Shown piece after piece: positions 54,915-61,087 of a DNA stretch of 61,087 nucleotides. Where the stretch lies: contig PBBX01000005.1 in the NCBI GenBank assembly GCA_002716725.1, positions 18,354 to 79,440 on the forward strand, read 5' to 3'. The position numbers and the translations under genes are program-made. The stretch's first letter is position 1; each line of letters starts with the position of its first letter. The notes under the pieces were generated by a model, which was given only the letters and a program-made list of their open reading frames with translations, did no database searches and was not told the DNA's origin. The stretch comes from a bacterium (GTDB taxonomy: Bacteria; Margulisbacteria; Marinamargulisbacteria; GCA-2716485; GCA-002719695).

Positions 54915-56063
54915 ATGATTGTTACTGAAAAAGAATTGCGAGAGTCTATTGATTTAGTTGCTATTAATCGGTTATTAGAGGAATTACCAGGGTTTTCAAC
55001 GTTTAGTGTTGATCAAGTGATGACTTATTTTATGGATCCTACTATGTTTTCGTTATCGTTTAATAAAGAACCTGGTAAAGGATATTTATATAGTTTAGAT
55101 TTGGCTCAGCATAGGCGGCATCTTGTTAATAAAGTATCTCGATCGTTTCGTAATGCGTTGATGGTATCTCGATTACAAGCTCATTTATTGGGGGATTCTG
55201 TTTTAAATTGGGGTGCTGATGGAGCAGATTCTTTGATAAATTCATTAGTGAATTGTTTTGATATTGGGATGGGTAGTTCTGTTTACCGATTAGATTTTGC
55301 ATCTCAATCTTGTGTGATTAAGTCTGTTCAGTCTATTAATGGATCCTTTTATGCTCATATTTTATCTTTATGTCAGTATCCTTATATTAATTTATCTAAT
55401 TTTTCAGTTCAAAATTCATTTTGGCAGCTTTCTAATTATTTAGAGGGGGTTCATTTTAATGAATTTTATTTTCAGCAAACGATGACGGAATCTATTATTG
55501 AACAATTGGCTAGGCATGCTTGTTTAGGCGATATTTTTGGACGAGGTGATCGTCATTTTGAAAATTATTTGGTTTCTGATAATACGATTTATCCGATTGA
55601 TGTATCGTATTTATTTTGGCCTGATAATGATGATTGGTTAGATCGTTATATTGCAGGAGGTCAATCTGAGTGTAGTTTACTTGTTTTAGAACCTGATTTT
55701 GAAAGTCTTTATTGGAAATGTTATCACGCTGCGTTTACTTATTTTCAATCTTTAAAGGATTCTTTTGTAGTGGCTATTCAATCGTTTTATTTGCCAGGTA
55801 TTGCCAAAGATTATGAACGATATTTATTAGAACGCTTAGAAGATGATCGCTATGTTATCAATAGAAAACAGCAGTTTCAGAAACCTTTAGAGGAATATCG
55901 GTATCGCTTAGACTATAAATCTCGGTTAGAGCAACGCTTTCAGCAAGATGCGAAGTCTTTGGATCCTCTTTTATTAATGTATTATTATGCTAATAAAGAT
56001 CGGTTAACGGCCTTTTTTTTAATTGATTATTATGAGCGAAAATATTTGTTTGATTTGATTTAG
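54915..56063 (+). CDS. PI3/4-kinase-like protein
   Basis: The ATG at 54915 is chosen; a TTG 13 codons earlier would add a hydrophobic stretch. The 382-residue protein has a candidate ATP-binding lysine in CVIKSVQS (about residue 140) and the catalytic pattern GRGDRHFENYLV followed after a short gap by IYPIDVSYLF (about 215-245), resembling the G-D-R-H-x-x-N ... I-D of phosphatidylinositol 3/4-kinases and related atypical kinases. The C-terminal half is helical. Substrate unknown; it could be a lipid or protein kinase directed at a host. A TATACT lies 16 bases before the ATG. Convergent overlap of 4 bases with the phosphohexomutase gene. Confidence 0.6.
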   Translation: MIVTEKELRESIDLVAINRLLEELPGFSTFSVDQVMTYFMDPTMFSLSFNKEPGKGYLYSLDLAQHRRHLVNKVSRSFRNALMVSRLQAHLLGDSVLNWGADGADSLINSLVNCFDIGMGSSVYRLDFASQSCVIKSVQSINGSFYAHILSLCQYPYINLSNFSVQNSFWQLSNYLEGVHFNEFYFQQTMTESIIEQLARHACLGDIFGRGDRHFENYLVSDNTIYPIDVSYLFWPDNDDWLDRYIAGGQSECSLLVLEPDFESLYWKCYHAAFTYFQSLKDSFVVAIQSFYLPGIAKDYERYLLERLEDDRYVINRKQQFQKPLEEYRYRLDYKSRLEQRFQQDAKSLDPLLLMYYYANKDRLTAFFLIDYYERKYLFDLI

Positions 56064-57526
56064 ATTATTTTTAATTTCGTTGTTAATACGTCATGAAACT
56101 TTTTGTTTAACCATTTTGATTGGGTTTTATGGGTTGATTCTGAATAGATTCTGGCAATAGGTTCGGTTCCGGATAAACGACATAAGGCCCAGCTATCTTG
56201 GGTTTCTATTTTTAAGCCATCGCTTGTATTAATCGTCTTAATGGTTATATTAAAATCGTTTTCTAAGCTTTCTTTTGATGTTGTTTTGAGGTAGTTTTTT
56301 AATGTTTCTTTTTGGGTTTCCTTAAATTTAAATTCTGTTTCTGTAAAATAATATTGGCCGTAATTTGTTTCGACTTCTTCTTTTAATGTAGCTAGGGATT
56401 TAGTGCTTAGTTCGCAAATGATGGTTAGGATGATAATGGGTAAAAAGCCACATTTTTCGAAGGTATGATGGGATATGGAAAAGCCTCCGGATGATTCTAT
56501 ACCGATACATGTTTCATGATGTTTTTTTGCTTGTTCAAAATAAGGTGCAAAATGTTTAAATCCTACAGCTGTTTCATGGTAGTTAATAGCGTGTTGATTA
56601 CAGATTGTTTTTAGAATGTGTGAAGATGCTAGTGTTGTTGCTAATTGGGTTGGTTTTGTAGCGTTTTTGCATAGATAATCTATGATAATAGCAGTTAGTG
56701 TTTCGGGTGTTACGATGTTTCCTTGATTGTCACGGACAGCATGACGATCTCCATCGGGATCATTCGCTGTACTAGCATAATAGGTTTTAGGTGCAACGTC
56801 TAACTGATCATATTTTGTTGGGTTTGGTTCAATGTTTCCAAAATCAGATCTAGGTTCATAATGTTTGATATTAATTTCTAAATTTAATAATTTACTTAGC
56901 TCTTGCCATAAAGTACCACAAGCGCCATGTTTGACATCAACTTGTAAGGGCTTTGAAAATGTTTTTGGAATGGGTAACCCTAATGTTTTACAACTTTTAA
57001 GTAGATGCTCACTAAAAGCTTTTAGTGGCGCTTGTTGCTGGGAATGGGTTCCTATTGTATCGCAGGTTAGATTATCAGGGTTTTCTAAATAGTTATTTGC
57101 GACTGTTTCTATTTGTTTGGTTATGTTTTCAGAAGCAGGAGCTCCGTTTTTTGGGTTAAATTTAATACCATTGTAATTAGGTGGGTTATGAGAGGCTGTT
57201 AAGATAATGCCACCATCAACTTTAAAATAGTTAATGGCCCAAGAGATGATGGGGGTAGGGATATAGTCTGAAAAGGAAATGGTATTAATGCCTAACTTAT
57301 TTAAGCTATGGATAAGAGTATGGGTAAAGCTACCCGGTTTATAATGGATATCATTGCCTTGGCGTGGATCAAATCCAATGACAAGTGTTGTTTGATGGGG
57401 GGCTGTAAATAATGAGGCAATACCAACAGCGATGGCTGTTACATGATCGTGAGTGAAGGTTTTATTGATAATACCGCGATGACCGGATGTACCAAAACTA
57501 ACTGGGTTTAGGGTTTTATTAGACAT
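56060..57526 (-). CDS. pgm: Alpha-D-phosphohexomutase (phosphoglucomutase)
   Basis: The 488-residue enzyme has VSFGTSGHRGI, the phosphoserine loop TASHNPPNYNGIKFN, metal loop NDPDGDRHAV, sugar-binding GIESSGGFS and phosphate-binding RLSGTEPIARIY. The pattern is nearest to E. coli Pgm-type glucose-phosphate mutase, interconverting glucose 1- and 6-phosphate. The ATG at 57526 is used; the open frame continues upstream into the tRNA gene and cannot be coding. A TATACT on the minus strand lies 9 bases before the ATG, giving at most a short leader. Confidence 0.92.
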   Translation of the reverse strand: MSNKTLNPVSFGTSGHRGIINKTFTHDHVTAIAVGIASLFTAPHQTTLVIGFDPRQGNDIHYKPGSFTHTLIHSLNKLGINTISFSDYIPTPIISWAINYFKVDGGIILTASHNPPNYNGIKFNPKNGAPASENITKQIETVANNYLENPDNLTCDTIGTHSQQQAPLKAFSEHLLKSCKTLGLPIPKTFSKPLQVDVKHGACGTLWQELSKLLNLEINIKHYEPRSDFGNIEPNPTKYDQLDVAPKTYYASTANDPDGDRHAVRDNQGNIVTPETLTAIIIDYLCKNATKPTQLATTLASSHILKTICNQHAINYHETAVGFKHFAPYFEQAKKHHETCIGIESSGGFSISHHTFEKCGFLPIIILTIICELSTKSLATLKEEVETNYGQYYFTETEFKFKETQKETLKNYLKTTSKESLENDFNITIKTINTSDGLKIETQDSWALCRLSGTEPIARIYSESTHKTQSKWLNKKFHDVLTTKLKII

Positions 57527-57569
57527 ATATGTTTTAGTATAAATTATTTCGTTTATTGCGTTAAGTTTA

Positions 57570-57654
57570 TGGTGCCGAGGACAGGACTTGAACCTGCACA
57601 ACTTGCGTCATACGCCCCTCAAGCGTACGTGTCTACCAATTCCACCACCTCGGC
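57570..57654 (-). tRNA. tRNA-Leu (GAG)
   Basis: The minus strand folds into an 85-base tRNA with encoded CCA: acceptor GCCGAGG/CCTCGGC, anticodon stem TACGC/GCGTA, loop TTGAGGG with anticodon GAG at 57618-57620, a long variable arm and T-loop TTCAAGT. The D-loop has the usual TGGTAGAC. It reads CUC/CUU leucine codons. The accessory stretch with the DUF4116 gene begins directly beyond its 5' end. Confidence 0.95.
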
Positions 57655-57958
57655 ATCTAGCGGGTATTTTACATGATTTTTTTTTAAAACGTCAGTATTC
57701 TTTCTAAAAGGTAACTACTTTCTTTAATGATGGATCAATTTTTGTTTTTTAGCTCATATGTAATTTAAACCAACTGGTTTTCATCGGATATTTATGATTA
57801 AATAAAAATTGTTGTTTAGAAAACTCTTTAAGATGAAAGTAAATAAATTGTGTTAATTCGTTTTTAAAATTAATGAAATTTTATGTCTCTAAAATATGAT
57901 AACTATATAAACATAGAAAAAATGTAACAATATAAACTAAATAAGAAAGGAGAATTTT
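57655..57958. other. Interval between tRNA-Leu and the DUF4116 gene
   Basis: About 300 AT-rich bases without a gene. It contains the third copy of the cassette promoter-like box (57861-57911, with TATAAA at 57906-57911) and AAAGGAG at 57946-57952 before the ATG. No mini-gene or hairpin is seen here. Confidence 0.6.
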
Positions 57959-59104
57959 ATGAGAGTTTGGGGCTCATTATCAGTATTGTTTATCCATAAA
58001 GTTAACGGCGCATTAAATATGGGGCCTACGGATCCTGTGGCCATTGACAGTGATCCAAATGATGAACAAGATGCTGTTAAGAGGTTCGTTGATACGTTGT
58101 TCCGTGATCCAGGAAGAAGAGCAAGAGTAGATTTAGGACATAAAGGTAGTTCAAGTCTTCTTGGTCCAAATTTTCAGATATCTAATTCTGAAATGACAGA
58201 TTTAGAAAATGATCCAGAGACTGTTTTAGAAGCTGTTTCAGAAGATGTAAATGTACTTAAATCTTCCCCGGAAAAGTTAAAAAATGATCGAGAGTTTATG
58301 TTAAAAGCTATTCAAAAGAATCCAGAGGCACTTCAGTTTATTTCGGAAGAGTTAAAAAATGATCAATTGTTTGTGTTAAACGCTATTCTATATAATGCAG
58401 AGGTATGTCAATTTATCCCGGAAAAGTTGAAAAATGATGGAGCATTTATGTTAAAAGTTACTCGATTTTTTAGCGGGGTACTTGAGTTTGTCTCGGAAGA
58501 GTTGAAAAATAATAAAGAGTTTATGTTACAAGCTCTTCAAGAGAATGAACGGGTACTTCAGTTTATCTCGGAAGAGTTAAGAAATGATCAAGATTTTATG
58601 TTAGAAGCTATTCAAAAGAATGTAGATGTACTTCGGTTTATCTCGAAAGAGTTAAAAAATGATCGAATCTTTATGTTAAAAGCTATTCAAAAGAATGTAG
58701 GGGCAATTCAGTTTATCTCGAAAGAGTTAAACCATAATCGAAGGTTTATGATGGTAGATGCTATTCAAGAGAATCCAGAGGTACTTCAGTTTTTCCTACA
58801 AGAGTTAAAATATAATCAAAAGATTTTGTTAAAAATTATTCGAGATAATGAAAAGGCATTTCAGTTTATCCCGAAAGAGTTAAAAGAAGATCAAAAGTTT
58901 ATGTTAGAAGTTATTCTATATAATGAAAGGGCACTTCAGTTTATCCCGAAAGAGTTAAAAAAAGATCCAGAGTTTATCTCAATGGTGTTTATTTGGTTTG
59001 GTATTAAAAACTGGTATAGTTGTAAGCATGAGAACATTCGAAGGTTTTGGTTAAAAGTTATTATGTATAATGAAAGGGCACTTCAGTTTATCCTGTTATC
59101 CTGA
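57959..59104 (+). CDS. DUF4116-type repeat protein, frameshifted at the 3' end
   Basis: The 381-residue protein begins with a short hydrophobic segment (GSLSVLFIHKVNGAL) and then, from about residue 80, about eleven repeats of 25 residues with the pattern L-K-N-D-x-x-F-M-L-K-A-I-Q-x-N-x-x-x-L-Q-F-I-x-x-E, matching DUF4116 repeats. Such repeats are common in protists and in bacteria that live with them, often in effector-like proteins. An 8-base tandem duplication (59088-59103) shifts the frame in the last repeat; without it the protein would continue as FILKALKHNERI and stop. AAAGGAG precedes the ATG. Confidence 0.8.
   Translation: MRVWGSLSVLFIHKVNGALNMGPTDPVAIDSDPNDEQDAVKRFVDTLFRDPGRRARVDLGHKGSSSLLGPNFQISNSEMTDLENDPETVLEAVSEDVNVLKSSPEKLKNDREFMLKAIQKNPEALQFISEELKNDQLFVLNAILYNAEVCQFIPEKLKNDGAFMLKVTRFFSGVLEFVSEELKNNKEFMLQALQENERVLQFISEELRNDQDFMLEAIQKNVDVLRFISKELKNDRIFMLKAIQKNVGAIQFISKELNHNRRFMMVDAIQENPEVLQFFLQELKYNQKILLKIIRDNEKAFQFIPKELKEDQKFMLEVILYNERALQFIPKELKKDPEFISMVFIWFGIKNWYSCKHENIRRFWLKVIMYNERALQFILLS
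59088..59103 (+). repeat. 8-bp tandem duplication TTATCCTG
   Basis: Two perfect copies of TTATCCTG at the 3' end of the DUF4116 gene. Removing one copy restores the repeat reading frame for another 12 codons, so this looks like a recent slippage event. Confidence 0.9.
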
Positions 59105-59142
59105 AAGCGTTAAAACATAATGAAAGAATTTAATTAACCATA

Positions 59143-59193
59143 ATACAAAATTAATTGAAATATTTTGTATCTAAAAATCGATAAAAGTATAAA
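59143..59193 (+). promoter_or_regulatory. Cassette promoter-like box, copy 4
   Basis: CAAAATTAATTGAAA, TTGTAT (59165-59170), a 17-base spacer with CGATAAAAG, and TATAAA (59188-59193). Spacing is ideal for a sigma-70-type promoter. It precedes mini-gene 3. Confidence 0.6.
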
Positions 59194-59232
59194 GTCTTGA
59201 AATCAATAGGGTATATTAAATAAAGAATAATT

Positions 59233-59358
59233 ATGATAACAAAACAATACTATTTAAATACAGGACACAAACTTTGGAATTATTTTACCAAAGGCAACGT
59301 ATCTTGGAATTGGAAAAAACCCGCATCATTTATGTTTCAACGATTTTCTCATATCTAA
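59233..59358 (+). CDS. Cassette mini-gene 3 (41 aa, Trp motif)
   Basis: The 41-residue product starts MITKQYY, has one Trp at residue 15 and the motif GNVSWNW at 21-27, closely matching GNVRWSW at the same position in mini-gene 1. The bases after its stop (AGGGAAATTAGTGTCGTTTTTT) also match those after mini-gene 1, a conservation that extends beyond the coding part. Confidence 0.6.
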   Translation: MITKQYYLNTGHKLWNYFTKGNVSWNWKKPASFMFQRFSHI

Positions 59359-59432
59359 GGGAAATTAGTGTCGTTTTTTAATTATATTGTAACAAAATTC
59401 TAAAATTTATTTCTTCTAAATAACACCATAAA

Positions 59433-59455
59433 AACACCGAAACTCGGTATTTTTT
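59433..59455 (+). terminator. Terminator or attenuator hairpin before cargo 3
   Basis: ACACCGA, loop AAC, TCGGTAT with one mismatch, then TTTTTT. Same place and almost the same sequence as the hairpin at 51658. Confidence 0.7.
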
Positions 59456-59458
59456 GTT

Positions 59459-59464
59459 TTGTCA
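59459..59464 (+). promoter_or_regulatory. TTTGTCAC box, copy 3
   Basis: TTGTCA within TTTGTCACA, behind the hairpin as in copy 2. The AT-rich region that follows is more diverged. AAAGGAG lies before the cargo 3 ATG. Confidence 0.45.
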
Positions 59465-59544
59465 CAACAAACTAATAATGAAAATAAATTCAAAGGGGAT
59501 TATAAAACTAAATTATCTTTTTAAACAAGAAAAGGAGAAAAACA

Positions 59545-60207
59545 ATGAGAATAACAGGAGTAGTCATTTACTATCTCTTTTGTATGGCAAAAGGTGATGA
59601 TTTACCTAGCTTTGGAAATACTAGTTTAACTAGACAGGGTGAGTTTCTTAAAAATGAGGTTGAAAATCTTCCTGGAAATGTTCAGGATCTTAACAAAGAG
59701 ATTGAAGTGCTTAAGGGGTTGATGAAGTCTCAACGTAGTCGTATTTTTGAGTTAGGCCAAGAGATTGAGGAACTTCAGAGTTTGATGAATTCTGAACGTC
59801 AAGATTCTTATATTGATCAGATTGAGCTTCTTAGAAAAAAGTCTATTATTCATAATGCACAAATTGAACAGCATAGAGTCAACTTAATCAAATTTGATAT
59901 CTTAAGTAACCAAAGATATTCACGTGAGATGGAATTTTGGACTCAAACCAATCTATTCCTTGTAAATCACGAAAAAGCAATTGATTTCAACTTGAAATTT
60001 AATTATATTGTTTTGGGATCTATAACGAGTATGCTTTGTTTTTGTCGATGGAAAATAAGAAGGGAAATAAGAAATATCGTTCAAGATTTCGGTGCTAACG
60101 TTGTATTGGGGAGACCTGTAAGTGTAAGACCAACTCGAATCGGTAGAACGCGTGAATTTGACGTAGTATTGGGGAGACCTGTAAGTGTAAGACCAACGAA
60201 TCGGTAG
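59545..60207 (+). CDS. Cassette cargo 3, coiled-coil protein with membrane segment
   Basis: The 220-residue protein has a short hydrophobic N-terminus (GVVIYYLFCMA) that could act as a signal, a coiled coil (about 40-115, many Glu/Leu heptads), a membrane segment near residues 152-166 (YIVLGSITSMLCFC) and a basic tail. The last 40 residues are two copies of VVLGRPVSVRPT, from a 63-base tandem repeat; the second copy is cut short by a 2-base deletion. I do not recognise a family. AAAGGAG precedes the ATG. Confidence 0.6.
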   Translation: MRITGVVIYYLFCMAKGDDLPSFGNTSLTRQGEFLKNEVENLPGNVQDLNKEIEVLKGLMKSQRSRIFELGQEIEELQSLMNSERQDSYIDQIELLRKKSIIHNAQIEQHRVNLIKFDILSNQRYSREMEFWTQTNLFLVNHEKAIDFNLKFNYIVLGSITSMLCFCRWKIRREIRNIVQDFGANVVLGRPVSVRPTRIGRTREFDVVLGRPVSVRPTNR

Positions 60208-60228
60208 AACGCATGAATTCGACGTATG
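60103..60228 (+). repeat. 63-bp tandem repeat, second copy with 2-bp deletion
   Basis: Units start at 60103 and 60166 (GTATTGGGG). The second has lost two bases in CCAACTCGAA, giving CCAACGAA, and thus a TAG at 60205-60207; in the original frame the protein would run about ten residues further. Confidence 0.9.
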
Positions 60229-60288
60229 ATTGAGATTTAGGCTTAGGTGATAGTATATAGAGATTTTGTTTTTTAAGGATATCGTTTG

Positions 60289-60297
60289 TGTTACATT
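60289..60297 (+). promoter_or_regulatory. Extended -10 of leaderless folP
   Basis: TGTTACATT, then TAACCT and the ATG at 60304. The 6-base gap matches the other leaderless starts. Confidence 0.45.
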
Positions 60298-60303
60298 TAA
60301 CCT

Positions 60304-61087
60304 ATGTTAGATTTTATTTTTGATAAGCCTGTTCTTATGGGGATTGTTAATGTTACGCCAGATTCATTTTCAGATGGAGGTTCCTATGTAAATCAGCAGG
60401 CTATTATGTCTCATATTGATCAGTTAATTAAACATGGGGCAGATATCATTGATATTGGGGCACAATCAACGCGGCCGGGAGCTGCTTTGATTTCTGTTCA
60501 AGAAGAAATCAATCGTTTATCTGCTATTATTCCACTTTTTAAGCAACGTTTTGATTGTCTTTTATCTTTGGATACATTTTATGCAGATGTGGCTAAGTTT
60601 GGGCTTGAAAATGGGGTTGATATTATTAATGATGTGTCTGGTTTAACATATGATCCCGCTATGATAGAGACATGTGCTCATTATCAAGCAGCTGTTGTGA
60701 TTATGCATATGAATGGTTCTCCTAAAACGATGCAAGATAACCCAGCGTATGACGATGTTGTTGAAACGGTATATTCATTTTTTGAGCAACAGATTAATCG
60801 GTGTCGTCAGGTTGGTATTAATCAAATTATGCTTGATCCAGGTATTGGTTTTGGTAAAACATTAGAGCATAATTTGATGTTATTAAAACAGTTGTCTCAT
60901 TTTCAGTCTTTAGAGTGTCCTATTATGGTTGGGACTTCACGTAAATCATTTATTAATCAGATTAGTAAATCAGCAGTAGATCAGCGATTAGGGGGTAGTA
61001 TTGCTGCTAATTTATTGGCTTGGCGATGGGGAGCTAAGGTGTTTCGAGTGCATGATGTGTTTGACATGAAGCAAGCTTTTGATGTTT
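60304..61087 (+). CDS. folP: Dihydropteroate synthase, 3' end missing
   Basis: The open frame runs off the right edge after 261 codons. It has the DHPS signatures MGIVNVTPDSFSDGG near residue 12 and DIIDIGAQSTRPG near residue 48, LDPGIGFGKT, and GTSRKSFI. It condenses dihydropterin diphosphate with p-aminobenzoate in folate synthesis; it is the target of sulfonamides. Only the last few residues should be missing relative to the family length of about 270-280. Confidence 0.95.
   Translation, partial: MLDFIFDKPVLMGIVNVTPDSFSDGGSYVNQQAIMSHIDQLIKHGADIIDIGAQSTRPGAALISVQEEINRLSAIIPLFKQRFDCLLSLDTFYADVAKFGLENGVDIINDVSGLTYDPAMIETCAHYQAAVVIMHMNGSPKTMQDNPAYDDVVETVYSFFEQQINRCRQVGINQIMLDPGIGFGKTLEHNLMLLKQLSHFQSLECPIMVGTSRKSFINQISKSAVDQRLGGSIAANLLAWRWGAKVFRVHDVFDMKQAFDV

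Noticed and set aside
57527-57601. N-terminal extension of the phosphohexomutase frame
   Set aside because: It runs into the tRNA-Leu gene and uses TTG; the ATG at 57526 gives the normal family start.
58230-59090. Regular 75-base repeats that could be read as a CRISPR-like array
   Set aside because: They are in-frame codons for DUF4116-type protein repeats, with no conserved direct repeat plus unique spacer structure and no cas genes.

Overview
The window is a 61 kb piece of an AT-rich bacterial chromosome with dense housekeeping operons and two small accessory stretches. A membrane-embedded S2P protease, FtsEX, a SurA/PpiD-like anchored chaperone, a DUF368 lipid-carrier transporter and a large fibre-like surface protein point to a bacterium with an elaborate envelope, probably diderm. 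TGA is used as a stop and tryptophan is read from TGG, so the code is standard. The unusual F-type ATP synthase rotor, low G+C and effector-like genes (DUF4116 repeats, a CaaX-like C-terminus, a PI3/4-kinase-like protein) suggest a deep-branching, possibly protist-associated lineage. Something in the Margulisbacteria range is a guess, not a demonstrated assignment.

Layout. 1-6.6 kb: 3' end of a giant beta-repeat fibre protein, a YkgJ-type cysteine-cluster protein and an acidic-tailed unknown. 6.6-11.2 kb: ychF, DUF368 transporter, tandem M16 protease. 11.3-19.7 kb: cmoA and a complete F1Fo ATP synthase operon (two AtpZ/AtpI-like proteins, a, a three-hairpin c, a normal c, b, delta, alpha, gamma, beta, epsilon). 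19.7-25.7 kb (minus): rpmF-plsX-fabH-fabG-acpP-fabF-rnhB-yraN and an unknown. 25.9-27.4 kb: sigma-54 activator. 27.4-34.8 kb (minus): pyrH-frr-uppS-cdsA-dxr-dprA-pgeF, then pyrG. 34.9-39.0 kb: rseP-ftsE-ftsX-chaperone. 39.1-41.8 kb (minus): a NUDIX-CutA fusion and ilvD. 42.3-50.4 kb: cNMP sensor, M32 carboxypeptidase, wHTH membrane protein, membrane protein, pdxA, rsmA, a degenerate alkaline-phosphatase-fold protein, aconitase. 50.4-52.5 kb and 57.7-60.2 kb: repeated cassettes. Between and around them lie gltX, an unknown, a PI3/4K-like gene, a phosphohexomutase, tRNA-Leu and the 5' part of folP.

The most novel elements are these. (1) The ATP synthase rotor has a c subunit with a two-carboxylate (Na+-type) site, next to a three-hairpin c protein whose middle hairpin has lost its ion-binding glutamate. 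(2) A repeated cassette consists of a conserved promoter-like box, a 36-41 codon mini-gene ending in a Trp-rich motif, a terminator-like hairpin in two of three copies, a conserved TTTGTCAC box and a different, effector-like cargo gene each time. The box alone also precedes the DUF4116-repeat gene beside tRNA-Leu. (3) At least nine genes have a -10 hexamer 6 or 7 bases before the ATG, implying widespread leaderless transcription. (4) A strong strand asymmetry (plus strand rich in G and T) runs through the whole window without a switch, so no origin or terminus lies here.
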